Positions 53,084 through 63,700 of a stretch of 64,000 nt of DNA are shown here, piece by piece (the stretch's first letter is position 1; every line of letters begins with the position of its first letter). The position numbers and the translations under genes are program-made. The notes beneath the pieces were generated by a model. That model had not been told where the DNA came from and did no database searches. It saw nothing but the letters and a program-made list of their open reading frames with translations. Source of the stretch: an uncultured Prevotella sp. (GTDB lineage: Bacteria > Bacteroidota > Bacteroidia > Bacteroidales > Bacteroidaceae); the NCBI GenBank assembly GCA_900770395.1, contig CAAGKM010000014.1, positions 1-64,000 on the forward strand. Reading direction: 5' to 3'.

Positions 53084-54207
53084 CGTTCGAGCTACAGCAT
53101 ACCGACCCGTGCAGCGATGCACGAACAGGAATAATCACCACTGACCACGGACAGATTAAGACTCCTATCTTCATGCCCGTGGGCACCGTGGGCAGCGTAA
53201 AGGGTGTGCACTTCAGTGAGTTGCGCGAGCAGATAAACGCGCAGATAATCCTCGGCAACACCTACCATCTGTATCTGCGTCCGGGACTTGACATACTGCG
53301 CAAGGCAGGCGGCCTGCATAAGTTTGGCGGCTGGGACCGCCCCATGCTCACCGACTCTGGCGGCTTTCAGGTGTTCTCGCTCACCGGCATACGCAAACTG
53401 CGTGAGGAAGGCTGCGAGTTCCGCAGCCACATCGACGGTTCAAAACACATATTCACTCCCGAGAACGTGATGGACACAGAGCGAATCATAGGAGCCGACA
53501 TAATAATGGCGTTCGACGAGTGTCCGCCGGGACAGAGCGACTATAATTACGCCAAGCGCAGCTTGCAGCTGACACAACGCTGGCTCGACCGGTGTATTAA
53601 ACGGTTTAATGAGACAGAGCCACTGTATGGGCACAGCCAAAGTCTGTTTCCCATCGTGCAGGGATGTACATATAAAGACCTGCGTGCCGATGCAGCAAAG
53701 TACATAGCCGACAAGGGTGCCGACGGAAACGCCATCGGCGGACTTGCCGTGGGTGAGCCAACCGACGTGATGTACGACATGATTGAGGTGGTGAACGGTA
53801 TTCTTCCAAAGGACAAGCCACGCTACCTGATGGGAGTGGGCACACCGCAGAACATCCTTGAGGCAATAGAGCGCGGAGTGGACATGTTCGACTGTGTGAT
53901 GCCTACCCGCAACGGCCGCAACGCAATGCTGTTCACCTACCAGGGCACGATGAACATGAGGAACAAAAAGTGGGAGGATGACTTCTCGCCTATCGACCCA
54001 GATGGATGCACCACCGACAAGGTGTATACCAAAGCATATCTCCACCATCTGTTCAAGGCTCAGGAGCTGCTTGCAATGCAGATTGCGTCAATTCACAACC
54101 TCGCCTTCTACCTGCGCCTCGTAACCGATGCGCGCACTCATATTGAGCAAGGTGACTTCACACAGTGGAAACGCTCGGTGATTGACAATCTTGGACGGAG
54201 AATATAA
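53080..54207 (+). CDS. tgt: tRNA-guanine(34) transglycosylase lacking most zinc ligands
   Basis: 375 residues. TPIFMPVGTVGSVKG, DSGGFQVFSL (D92 region), FDECPPGQSDYNYAKRSL, GLAVGEPTDVMYDMIEVV and CVMPTRNGRNAMLFT are the TGT core that swaps G34 for preQ1. In the C-terminal zinc site the usual CxCxxC is replaced: the aligned residues are DGCTTD, keeping one cysteine, while the partner histidine (ASIHNL) remains. Start ATG 53080 forms ATGA with the lon stop; a longer frame is unsupported. The substitution may be a lineage feature. Confidence 0.94.
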   Translation: MTFELQHTDPCSDARTGIITTDHGQIKTPIFMPVGTVGSVKGVHFSELREQINAQIILGNTYHLYLRPGLDILRKAGGLHKFGGWDRPMLTDSGGFQVFSLTGIRKLREEGCEFRSHIDGSKHIFTPENVMDTERIIGADIIMAFDECPPGQSDYNYAKRSLQLTQRWLDRCIKRFNETEPLYGHSQSLFPIVQGCTYKDLRADAAKYIADKGADGNAIGGLAVGEPTDVMYDMIEVVNGILPKDKPRYLMGVGTPQNILEAIERGVDMFDCVMPTRNGRNAMLFTYQGTMNMRNKKWEDDFSPIDPDGCTTDKVYTKAYLHHLFKAQELLAMQIASIHNLAFYLRLVTDARTHIEQGDFTQWKRSVIDNLGRRI

Positions 54208-54339
54208 AAGGAGTGAGGAGTTTGGAGTTAAGGTTAAAAATTTTAGGGTTTGAAAACATTTAGCAAAATAAGACAACACCACAAAAGGTACAGAAGAAGA
54301 AGAGCTGTGAGCCGGTTCTTCGGAAAAGCGGGCAGGACG

Positions 54340-55476
54340 ATGAGGCGCACCATGTCGTTCATCATACGTATGCTGCGCCCACTGATGTTCCTGAAGCGTC
54401 TCGACAGATACATCATTGCCAAGTTCATCGGCACGTACATCTTCTCCATCGCACTCATCATATCCATCTCGATTGTGTTCGATGTGAACGAGAACCTGAC
54501 GAAATTCTCCAACTACCACGCACCGCTACGGGCAATCGTGTTCGACTATTACGCCAACTTCATACCCTACTTCGCCAACATCTTCAGTCCGCTGTTCGTG
54601 TTCATTGCCGTGATTTTCTTCACGTCGAAACTCGCGGGCAACTCCGAGATCATAGCTATGCTGGCATGCGGCATGAGTTTCAAGAGACTGCTGCGCCCAT
54701 ATCTCGTATCAGCATTTCTCATTGCCGTGCTCAACTTTTATCTTGGCTCGTATGTCATACCAAAAGGCAACATCATCCGCCAGAACTTCGAGGCGCAATA
54801 CAAAAACAAAAAGCGTATCACCACAGCCAACAATGTGCAGCTGCAGGTTGACAAGGGCGTGATTGCATACATACAGCAATATGACGACCGCACAAAGACC
54901 GGCTATGGCTTCTCGCTCGACAAGTTCGAGAACAAAAAGCTGGTAAGTCACATGACAGCCAACACCATACAGTATGACACTATCAGCGACTCACGTTATC
55001 ATTGGCGCTGTACAAGCTACAAGATACGCAACCTTAAAGGAATGCGCGAGCATATAAAGAGCGGGGCAAGCATCGACACCCTCATCGTGATGGAGCCTAT
55101 GGACCTCGTGTTCTCAAAGGGGCAGCAGGAGACATTCACCAGTCCGGAGCTGCTGCGCTACATATCAAAACAGCAGGACCGTGGCTCCGGTAATGTGGTG
55201 CAATATCAAGTGGAGTATCACAAGCGAATAGCAACGTGCTTCGCATCGTTCATCCTCACCATCATCGGAGCAAGCCTCTCGTCACGCAAGCGCAAGGGCG
55301 GCATGGGACTGTATCTCGGAATAGGATTAGCGCTTAGCTTTGCCTACATCCTGCTGCAGACGGTGAGCGCGACATTCGCTATCAATGCCAGCACACCGCC
55401 GATGCTCGCAGCATGGATTCCAAACCTGCTCTATTTCTTTATAGCATACTATTGCTACAGGAAGGCGCCGAATTAA
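54340..55476 (+). CDS. LptF/LptG (YjgP/YjgQ) family permease
   Basis: About 378 residues. The opening helix is RYIIAKFIGTYIFSIALIIS, with two further helices, then a periplasmic beta-jellyroll-like region (about 140-290) and three C-terminal helices. LLRPYLVSAFLIAVLNFYLG is conserved. Together with LptB it extracts lipopolysaccharide from the inner membrane. The start is uncertain: TTG 54250 opens the frame and gives a basic extension, ATG 54340 is the first ATG, and 54370 or 54385 also suit the family. Confidence 0.85.
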   Translation: MRRTMSFIIRMLRPLMFLKRLDRYIIAKFIGTYIFSIALIISISIVFDVNENLTKFSNYHAPLRAIVFDYYANFIPYFANIFSPLFVFIAVIFFTSKLAGNSEIIAMLACGMSFKRLLRPYLVSAFLIAVLNFYLGSYVIPKGNIIRQNFEAQYKNKKRITTANNVQLQVDKGVIAYIQQYDDRTKTGYGFSLDKFENKKLVSHMTANTIQYDTISDSRYHWRCTSYKIRNLKGMREHIKSGASIDTLIVMEPMDLVFSKGQQETFTSPELLRYISKQQDRGSGNVVQYQVEYHKRIATCFASFILTIIGASLSSRKRKGGMGLYLGIGLALSFAYILLQTVSATFAINASTPPMLAAWIPNLLYFFIAYYCYRKAPN

Positions 55477-55485
55477 TAAATAAAG

Positions 55486-55601
55486 GAGTAAAAGGGAGTT
55501 AAAAGGAGATAGAAAGAAGTTAAAGGACAATAGCTATAAGTGCTTAAAACATACGTCCTCTATCTCCTCTTAACTTCCTCTAACTCCCTTTAACTTCTTG
55601 A
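55486..55601. repeat. Large imperfect hairpin of AAGTTAAAGG/GGAGTTA words
   Basis: The left half (from 55486) has GGGAGTTAAAAGGAGATAGA and GAAGTTAAAGGAC; the right half (to 55601) is its rough complement: GTCCTCTATCTCCTCTTAAC, then TAACTCCCTTTAACTTC. About 26 bases form the loop. It lies between the convergent-free Lpt permease and helicase genes, both plus strand, and may end the upstream transcript. Confidence 0.65.
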
Positions 55602-55629
55602 ATTGAACAAATGCGAAAATAACATAGAA

Positions 55630-57048
55630 ATGAAATTTGAAGAAACATATCTCAATGACAATATTCTCGATGCGCTCTACGACATGCGCTTCGAGGAGTG
55701 TACACCAATACAGGCGGGATGTATCCCCGAGATTCTCGACTACCGCGATGTTATTGGAATAGCGCAGACAGGCACCGGCAAGACAGCCGCCTATCTGCTT
55801 CCGATACTGTCTATGCTCGATGACGGCGGCTATCCCAAAGACGCGGTCAATTGTCTTATAATGTCGCCAACACGTGAGCTGGCACAACAGATAGACCAGG
55901 CAATGCAGGGCTTCGGATATTATCTCGACGGAGTGAGCAGTGTCTGTATTTATGGAGGCAATGACGGAGCGCGTTTCGGACAGGAGGTAAACGGACTGAA
56001 GATGGGAGCTGACGTGATTATAGCCACGCCAGGCCGTCTGCTTAGCCATATCCGAATGGGAAATGTAGACTTAAGCAAAATAAGCTTCTTTGTGCTCGAT
56101 GAGGCAGACCGTATGCTTGATATGGGATTCAGCGATGACATTCTGCAGATTGCCAAGCTATTGCCAAGCGACCGCCAGACCATCATGTTCTCCGCCACTA
56201 TGCCCGACAAGATTCAGCAGTTGGCAAAGACACTGCTCAACGACCCTGTGGAGGTGAAGATTGCCGTTAGCAAACCTGCAGAGAAAATCAAGCAGAGCGC
56301 ATACGTGTGCCATGAGCCGCAGAAACTCGGCATAATAAAGCATCTGTTCGCTCAGGACCAGCTCAACAGGGTTATCATCTTCTCCGGCAAGAAAGACAAG
56401 GTGAAGGATGTGACGCGTGAGCTGAAGCGCATGAAGATAAACTGCGACGCCATGCACAGCGACCTCACACAGCAGGAGCGCGACGAGGTGATGTTCCGTT
56501 TCAAGGCAGGAATGACCGATGTGCTCGTTGCCACCGACATTGTGGCTCGAGGCATTGACATTGATGACATTGCAATGGTAATCAACTATGACGTGCCTCA
56601 CGATGCTGAGGATTATGTTCACCGAATCGGCCGTACGGCCCGTGCACAGCGTGACGGAGTGGCTATCACATTAGTATGCGAAAAAGACTTCATCAGTTTC
56701 CGCAGCATAGAGAAGTTTCTCGGAAAGGAAATCGACAAGACTCCACTGCCCGAAGGACTGGGTGAGGCTCCCGAATATGTCATCAAAGAGCGCAAGCATG
56801 GCGGACGGCGCAGTGGTCCACGTGGCAACAACCGCAGACAAGGAAAGAGCCGTTCAAGAAACCGCAGAAAGAAATCTGAAAACGTATCGAATAGCGAAGC
56901 AAACGTATCGTTTAAAAATGAAAACGTATCGTTTAGCGGCACAAACGAGTCGTTTAGCGGAGAAAAAGCAACGAATAGCGATGCAAAACCAAAGAAACGC
57001 CGCAGAAAAAGCCATAAAAAGCCAGCACAGAACTCAGATGTACAATAA
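55630..57048 (+). CDS. DEAD-box RNA helicase (RhlE-like) with heptad tail repeat
   Basis: 472 residues. Q-motif FEECTPIQAGCIP, motif I AQTGTGKT, PTRELAQQ, DEAD (VLDEADRML), SAT (FSATMPDK), and ARGIDIDD and HRIGRTARA in the second RecA domain. The tail is basic (RRSGPRGNNRRQGKSRSRNR) and then holds five 7-residue repeats of the type NVSFSGx, from about residue 418. ATG 55630 is chosen over an upstream TTG that gives no similarity. It remodels RNA, probably in ribosome assembly or cold adaptation. Confidence 0.94.
   Translation: MKFEETYLNDNILDALYDMRFEECTPIQAGCIPEILDYRDVIGIAQTGTGKTAAYLLPILSMLDDGGYPKDAVNCLIMSPTRELAQQIDQAMQGFGYYLDGVSSVCIYGGNDGARFGQEVNGLKMGADVIIATPGRLLSHIRMGNVDLSKISFFVLDEADRMLDMGFSDDILQIAKLLPSDRQTIMFSATMPDKIQQLAKTLLNDPVEVKIAVSKPAEKIKQSAYVCHEPQKLGIIKHLFAQDQLNRVIIFSGKKDKVKDVTRELKRMKINCDAMHSDLTQQERDEVMFRFKAGMTDVLVATDIVARGIDIDDIAMVINYDVPHDAEDYVHRIGRTARAQRDGVAITLVCEKDFISFRSIEKFLGKEIDKTPLPEGLGEAPEYVIKERKHGGRRSGPRGNNRRQGKSRSRNRRKKSENVSNSEANVSFKNENVSFSGTNESFSGEKATNSDAKPKKRRRKSHKKPAQNSDVQ
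56881..56985 (+). repeat. Five tandem 21-bp coding repeats in the helicase tail
   Basis: Units at 56881, 56902, 56923, 56944 and 56965, each 21 bases, beginning AACGTATCG in the first three. They encode NVSNSEA, NVSFKNE, NVSFSGT, NESFSGE and KATNSDA. Confidence 0.85.
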
Positions 57049-57098
57049 TATGGCGGAAAAAGCGTTATATTATAATATGCATATAAAAGTTCCTTACT

Positions 57099-57701
57099 AT
57101 GATTGAATATATAAAAGGCGAGCTTACCGACTCTACCCCGGCACTGGTTGTTATTGAGGCTGCGGGCGTGGGCTACGGGCTGAACGTCTCGCTCAACACA
57201 TACAGTGCCGTACAAGGCAAAAAGGAAGTTAGACTCTACGTTCACGAGTCTATCCGTGAGGATGCGCATGAGCTGTTTGGCTTTGCCACACGAAAGGAGC
57301 GCGACCTGTTCCGTCTGTTGCTCTCAGTAAAGGGAGTGGGAGCCAACACAGCTCGTATGATTCTCTCAGCAATGAGCCCTGCGGAGCTTTGCAACCACAT
57401 ATCCACAGGCAACGAGCGGTTGATAAAGACAATAAAAGGCATCGGCAGCAAGACAGCACAGCTTATCATCGTGGAGCTGCGCGACAAGATTGTGTCGCTC
57501 GGCATCCAGGGTGAGATACCCGCAGGAGGCACAATACAGGCTCCTGTGAACAATGCCGTGAAAGACGAGGCTGTAAGTGCGCTCACCATGCTCGGCTTTG
57601 CCCCTGCCCCAACCAACAAGGTGGTTATGCAAATTCTTCAGGACAAACCCGATGCTGCTGTTGAGGAAGTGGTGAAGATGGCCCTGAAACTTATAAAGTA
57701 A
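57099..57701 (+). CDS. ruvA: Holliday junction branch-migration protein RuvA
   Basis: 200 residues. MIEYIKGELTDSTPALVVIE forms the N-terminal OB fold; two helix-hairpin-helix motifs follow (LLSVKGVGANTARMILSAM and IKGIGSKTAQLIIVELRDKI); the C-terminal UBA-like domain (VSALTMLGFAPAPTNKVVMQ) contacts RuvB. It binds four-way junctions as a tetramer and guides RuvB. It lies 50 bases after the helicase gene and 21 bases before the sprA homologue. Confidence 0.97.
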   Translation: MIEYIKGELTDSTPALVVIEAAGVGYGLNVSLNTYSAVQGKKEVRLYVHESIREDAHELFGFATRKERDLFRLLLSVKGVGANTARMILSAMSPAELCNHISTGNERLIKTIKGIGSKTAQLIIVELRDKIVSLGIQGEIPAGGTIQAPVNNAVKDEAVSALTMLGFAPAPTNKVVMQILQDKPDAAVEEVVKMALKLIK

Positions 57702-57722
57702 TCCTATCTTTTTTCTATTTGG

Positions 57723-60700
57723 ATGAAGCGGTTATGCTATATTATCATCTCTCTGCTCAGCGTGTGCGCCATTGCCATGCCGCCGCAGGATGACAACACC
57801 GCCACAAAGAAAAAGGCTGAAGTGAAAGCACAGCCAAAACTTGTGGTGGAGGACGAGAGCATACCCGACAGTCTGCTGCATCCGCGCTGGAAAATACAAA
57901 AAACATCTCCTATTATCACCGAGGACCTCGACTCATCGGCGCTTGACCTGCATATGCCGGAGAACATCAAGCAGACAGCTGAATACGTGGACTCCATCAA
58001 CATGTATGTCATAGGCTCGAAGATTGGTGACTCTTATCTTAACGCACCTATACTGATGACTCCTGAGGAGTATCTCAAATGGAGCGAAAAGAGAGCTATG
58101 AGCGCCTTCTTCCGCGACAAGGATGCGGCAAACGTAAAGGCAAAGGGTGAGGATAAGTTCTCCTTCACCGACATGCACTTCGACCTCGGACCTGCGGAGA
58201 AGATATTCGGCCCGGGAGGAGTGAGGATAAAGACACAGGGTACGGCAGAACTGAAGATGGGAGCCACACTGAAGAACATCGACAACCCGTCGCTGCCCAT
58301 AAGAAACCGCAAGACAAAATCTATAGATTTCGATGAGAAGATAAACCTCAACCTTAACGGAAAGGTGGGTGACAAGGTGAACATGAATCTCAACTACAAC
58401 ACCGACGCCACCTTTGATTTCGACACAAAGAACATAAAACTGCGCTACGAGGGCAAGGAAGACGAGATTATAAAGCTGGTGGAAGCCGGCAACGTGACCT
58501 TTCCCAGCAACTCATCGCTCATCCGCGGTGCAAGCTCACTGTTTGGCATACGCACCGACATGCAGTTTGGCAAGCTGAAACTGCAGACAGTATTCTCACA
58601 AAAGAACTCGACATCGAAAAGCGTGTCAAGCCGTGGCGGCACACAGATGACCTCCTTTGAGCTTGACGCCTCAAACTACGAGGAAAACCGCCACTTCTTC
58701 CTCGCCCATTATTTCCGTGAGCGCTATAATCAGGCGCTCACCACCCTGCCCAACCTCACCACAGGAATAAAGATAACACGTGTTGAGGTGTGGGTGACCA
58801 ACAAGACAGGAACTACAAGCAACACCCGTAACCTTGTGGCACTTACCGACTTAGGTGAGAGCCGCAACACACAGAACACAGCGTTGTGGGGAGGTGCTGC
58901 CGACATTTCACCACGTAACACCGCAAACACCGAGTACAGCTCGATGACAACCCAATATGCCGAGGCACGCGACATTGACAAGACCAGTACTGTGCTCGAC
59001 GGAATACCGGGATTTAACGGAGGAGTGGACTATGAGAAGATGCAGAGCGCACGCTTGCTCAGCAGTTCGGAATACAAGGTGAACACCGCCTTGGGATATA
59101 TCTCACTCAACACCACACTGCAGACAGACCAGGTGCTCGCCGTAGCATTTGAGTACACTCTCGGCGGTCAGACCTTTCAGGTGGGTGAGTTCTCTACCGA
59201 CAATACAAACACAAATCAGGCACTCTTCGTAAAAACACTGCGCAATGTGAACAACAGTCCGCAGATGGGCAACTGGCGGCTTATGATGAAAAACGTGTAC
59301 AGCTTAGCATCGAACATAGAGCGCCAGAAGTTCCGCCTCGACATCAAGTACCAGAGCGACACCACAGGCGTGTACCTCACCTACATTCCCGAGCAGCAGG
59401 TAAAGGACAAGCCCATCATCCGTGTACTCGGCGCCGACCGTCTTGACAATAACAACAAGCCCCACCCTAACGGCTATTTCGACTATGTGGAGGGCTACAC
59501 CGTGAGCAACGGCCGAGTGTTCCTGCCTGCCACCGAACCGTTTGGCGAGTATCTTGTGAACTACCTCACCAAGAACGGCGTTCCAGCCGCCGTTGCGGAA
59601 AGTTACGCTTTCCGCGAACTTTATGACACCACAAAGACCGCCGCACGGCTGACAGCCGAGAAAAACAAGTTCATCCTCACGGGACAATATAAGGGAAACA
59701 GCGCCAACGTAATATCAATCCCAGATGCCTATAACATTCCGCAAGGCAGCGTGCAGGTGACCGCAGGAGGCGTGATACTGACAGAGGGCAGTGACTACAC
59801 CGTTGACTACTCCGCAGGCGAGGTGACCATACTCAACCAGAGCATCATCGATGCAGGAACGTCGGTGAACGTAAGCGTTGAGAGCAACACCAACTACAAC
59901 ATGCAGCGCAAGACGATGATGGGACTCAACTGGGAATATGACTTCTCGAAGCATTTCCAGCTGAGCGGTACACTGCAGCATCTGAGCGAGCAGACGCTGA
60001 CCTCAAAGGCTTCAATGGGCGCAGAACCTATCAACAACTTCCTTTGGGGAGTGAACATGAACTGGAAGACCGAGAGCCAGTGGCTCACCAACATGCTCAA
60101 CAAGATTCCATTCCTGCACGTCACACAGCCATCGCAGATTTCATTCACGGGTGAGTTTGCCCAGCTCATTGCCGGACAGGCAAAAGGCACTCAGGACAAT
60201 GCGTCGTATGTTGATGACTTTGAGGAGGCAAAGACTGGTATCGACGTATCCGACCCTAAGTCGTGGGTGTTGTCGAGCGTCCCCACGATGTTCCCCGAGC
60301 ACACCGACAAGAGCACTCTCGCCAGCGGCTACAACCGTGCGCAGATGGCATGGTACACCATCGACCCCATTTTCACTTACCGCAGCAGCAGTCTCACCCC
60401 GAGCCACATAAAGAGCGACCTCGAACAGCTCTCAAACCACTATGTGCGTGAGGTTTACGTGAGCGAACTTTATCCCAACCGCGACCAGAGCACCTACAAT
60501 GGAGCCACCTCAACACTGTCGATTCTCAACATGGCATACTACCCCACCGAGCGTGGACCGTACAACTTCACAACATCGCTCAATGCCGACGGCTCACTGC
60601 CAACACCACAAAAGAGCTGGGGAGGAATGATGCGCAAGCTCGACACCAACGACTTTGAGGCCGCCAACATCGAGTATCTTGAGTTCTGGCTGCTCGACCC

Positions 60701-63700
60701 ATTCATCTACACCCGTAAGGACGGCACCGCATCACAGCATGGCGGTGACCTCTACATCAACTTCGGTGAGGTGAGCGAGGATATCCTGCGTGACGGCAAG
60801 AAGTTCTATGAGAGCGGAATGCCTGTCGACGACACCAGCAGTTTCACCACGACACAATGGGGAAAGATACCTATGCAGGCGACACAGACCTACGCTTTTG
60901 CCACCACTGACGGCTCACGTGAGAAGCAGGATGTTGGCTACAACGGTTTAACCGATGAGGAGGAGCGTGCCTTCCCCGACTATATGAACTTTAACAACAT
61001 TGTGGCAAGCATTACCAACGACAGTCTGCGCACCGCATGGCAAGCCGACCCTGCCAACGATGACTACATCTACTACCGCGGCAGCGACTGGGACAACAAG
61101 CGCGCCTCTATCCATGAGCGATACAAACACATAAACAATCCACAGGGGAACTCGCCCGACAGTAACTCAAACAGCGAAAGTTACGACACATCATATAAGT
61201 CTGGTCCCGATGTGGAGGACATCAACCTTGACTATACCCTCAACGAATACGAGCGTTACTATCAGTACCACGTAAGCATCCGTCCTGAGGACTTCGATGA
61301 GAGCCAGATAGGCAACAACTACCTTGCCGAGGTGCGCGAGTACACACCGCATCTCCGCAACGGCAAGAACGATGAGACCATCCACTGGTATAAGTTCCGC
61401 ATACCGCTCAACTCAGCAATGCGCGAGCGTATCGGCAGCATCAGCGACCTGTCGTCAATACGCTTCATGCGTATGTTCCTCACAGGTTTTGAGAAACCTA
61501 TCTACCTGCGCTTCGGCAGTCTCGACCTTGTCTACGGCAAGTGGCGCACCTACGAAAAAAACATCTCATCGAACACCGCAGCCAACAGCGGTGAGATGGA
61601 GGTGAGCGCAATAAACATTGAGGAGCACACCGACCGCCGTCCTGTAAACTACGTGCTGCCTCCTGGTATCAGCCGAGTGACCGACCCTTCACAGCCACAG
61701 CTTGTAGAGGCTAATGAGCAGGCTCTGAACATGACGGTGAAGAACCTGTCGCGTGGCGAGTCGAAGGCTGTCTACAAGAACTCCTCTCTTGATATCCGCC
61801 AGTATAAGCGCCTGCAGATGTTCGTACATGCCAACGCACTGCAGAACAATGCCACCAACCTGCAGGACAATCAGTTAGCTGTGTTCATCCGCTTGGGAAG
61901 CGACAATACGTCGAACTACTATGAGTATGAAATACCGTTGAAACTCACCCCTGAGCGTGAGGGACGATACAATGACACTCCAAACGACCGCATCGCAGTG
62001 TGGCCAGAGGAGAACATGCTCGACCTTACACTTAGCAAACTGACACAACTGAAGAAGGCGCGCAACATTGCCAAGGCACAAGGCGGGGCTTCCTACACTG
62101 CCGAATACTCTGAATACGACAGTGACAAGCCACAAAACAAGATGACAATTCTCGGCAACCCATCGCTTGGCGAAATCAGCGTTATGATGATTGGTGTGCG
62201 CAACCTGTCATCACAACTGAAATCAGGAGAAGTGTGGGTAAACGAGCTGCGCCTGCTCGAAGTAGACAACAAGGGCGGCTGGGCTGCATCTGGCAACCTA
62301 AACATGCAACTGTCTGACCTCGGCAGCGTGAACCTAACGGGAAAGATTATCACTGAAGGATTCGGCGGTTTGGAAGAAGGAATAGCCCAGCGCACGCAGG
62401 ACAACTATAAGACATACAGCTTCACGACATCGCTTGAATTAGGAAAATTCTTCCCCGACAAGGCGAAGGTGAGTATACCGTTCTATTATAGTATAACAAA
62501 GGAGAACACCAAGCCAAAATACAATCCGCTCGACTCAGACATGAACCTGAGCGATGCTCTCGACGCAGCCGCCAACAAGCAGGAGCGCGACTCGATAGAG
62601 AGCATCACCGTGACCAAGACCACATCGACGAATCTTGCGTTCAGCAATGTGAGGGTGGGCATAAAGACAAAGCGCCATCCTATGCCATACGACCCGGCAA
62701 ACTTCTCACTGAGCTACTCACACCAGCACCGCAACACCAGCGGAGAGACAACAGTGTATGAGCGTGAGGACCAGTGGCGCGGTTCGCTCAACTACAACTA
62801 CTCGCCTGTGTACAAGACGTTCACACCTTTCGGTAAGTCAAAGTCGAAGAAATGGGGAGGCTTCCTAAAGGCGCTCGGGCTCAACTATCTGCCGCAGAAC
62901 ATCGCCTTCAACACTGAGATGATTCGCAACTACTATGAGCTGCAGGAGCGTGATATGGAAGATCTTGGTGGAGCAACGCTGCCGCTCACATTCAGCGAGC
63001 AGTTCCTGTGGAACCGTGAGTTCCAGTTGCGCTGGGACCTCACCAAGAACCTGCACATGAACTTCCAAAGCGCCACCCACGCCGAGATTGAGGAGCCTTA
63101 CACCCCTATCAACAAAGACCTCTATGCCGAGCAGTACACCGCATGGAAAGACTCTGTATGGCACAGCATTAAGAATCTCGGAACACCACTCGACTACCAG
63201 CAGTCGTTCACGGCTTCATATCAGTTGCCGCTCAACAAACTGCCATTCTTCAACTGGCTCAATGCCGACGCCCAGTACACAGCCACATACAACTGGTTGC
63301 GCGGCACCGAGCTTGACGACGGCACATCACTCGGCAACACCATCACCAACAACCGCAACATAACAATCAACAGCAGTTGGAACATGGAGAGTCTCTATAA
63401 TCTCGTGCCGTTCCTGAAAAAGACCAATGAGCGCTTTAAGAAAGCCCCGGCTAAAAAGTCTGCGACAAAGAAAACAAATACAAAGGCGACAGCCAACAAG
63501 CCAGCTAAAAAAACTGAGAACAGCGATGAGAAAAAGCTGCCGCTCAACAAGAACACCTACCAACGCGAGATTGCCCTCACACCAAACACCGCCATCACCG
63601 TGACTCATAACAAGAAGTCGAAGCGGCTCATCGTGACGGCAAAGACTGCCGACGGCAAGCCTTACGATATCAAGTACAAAATACTTGATAACAACAAGAT

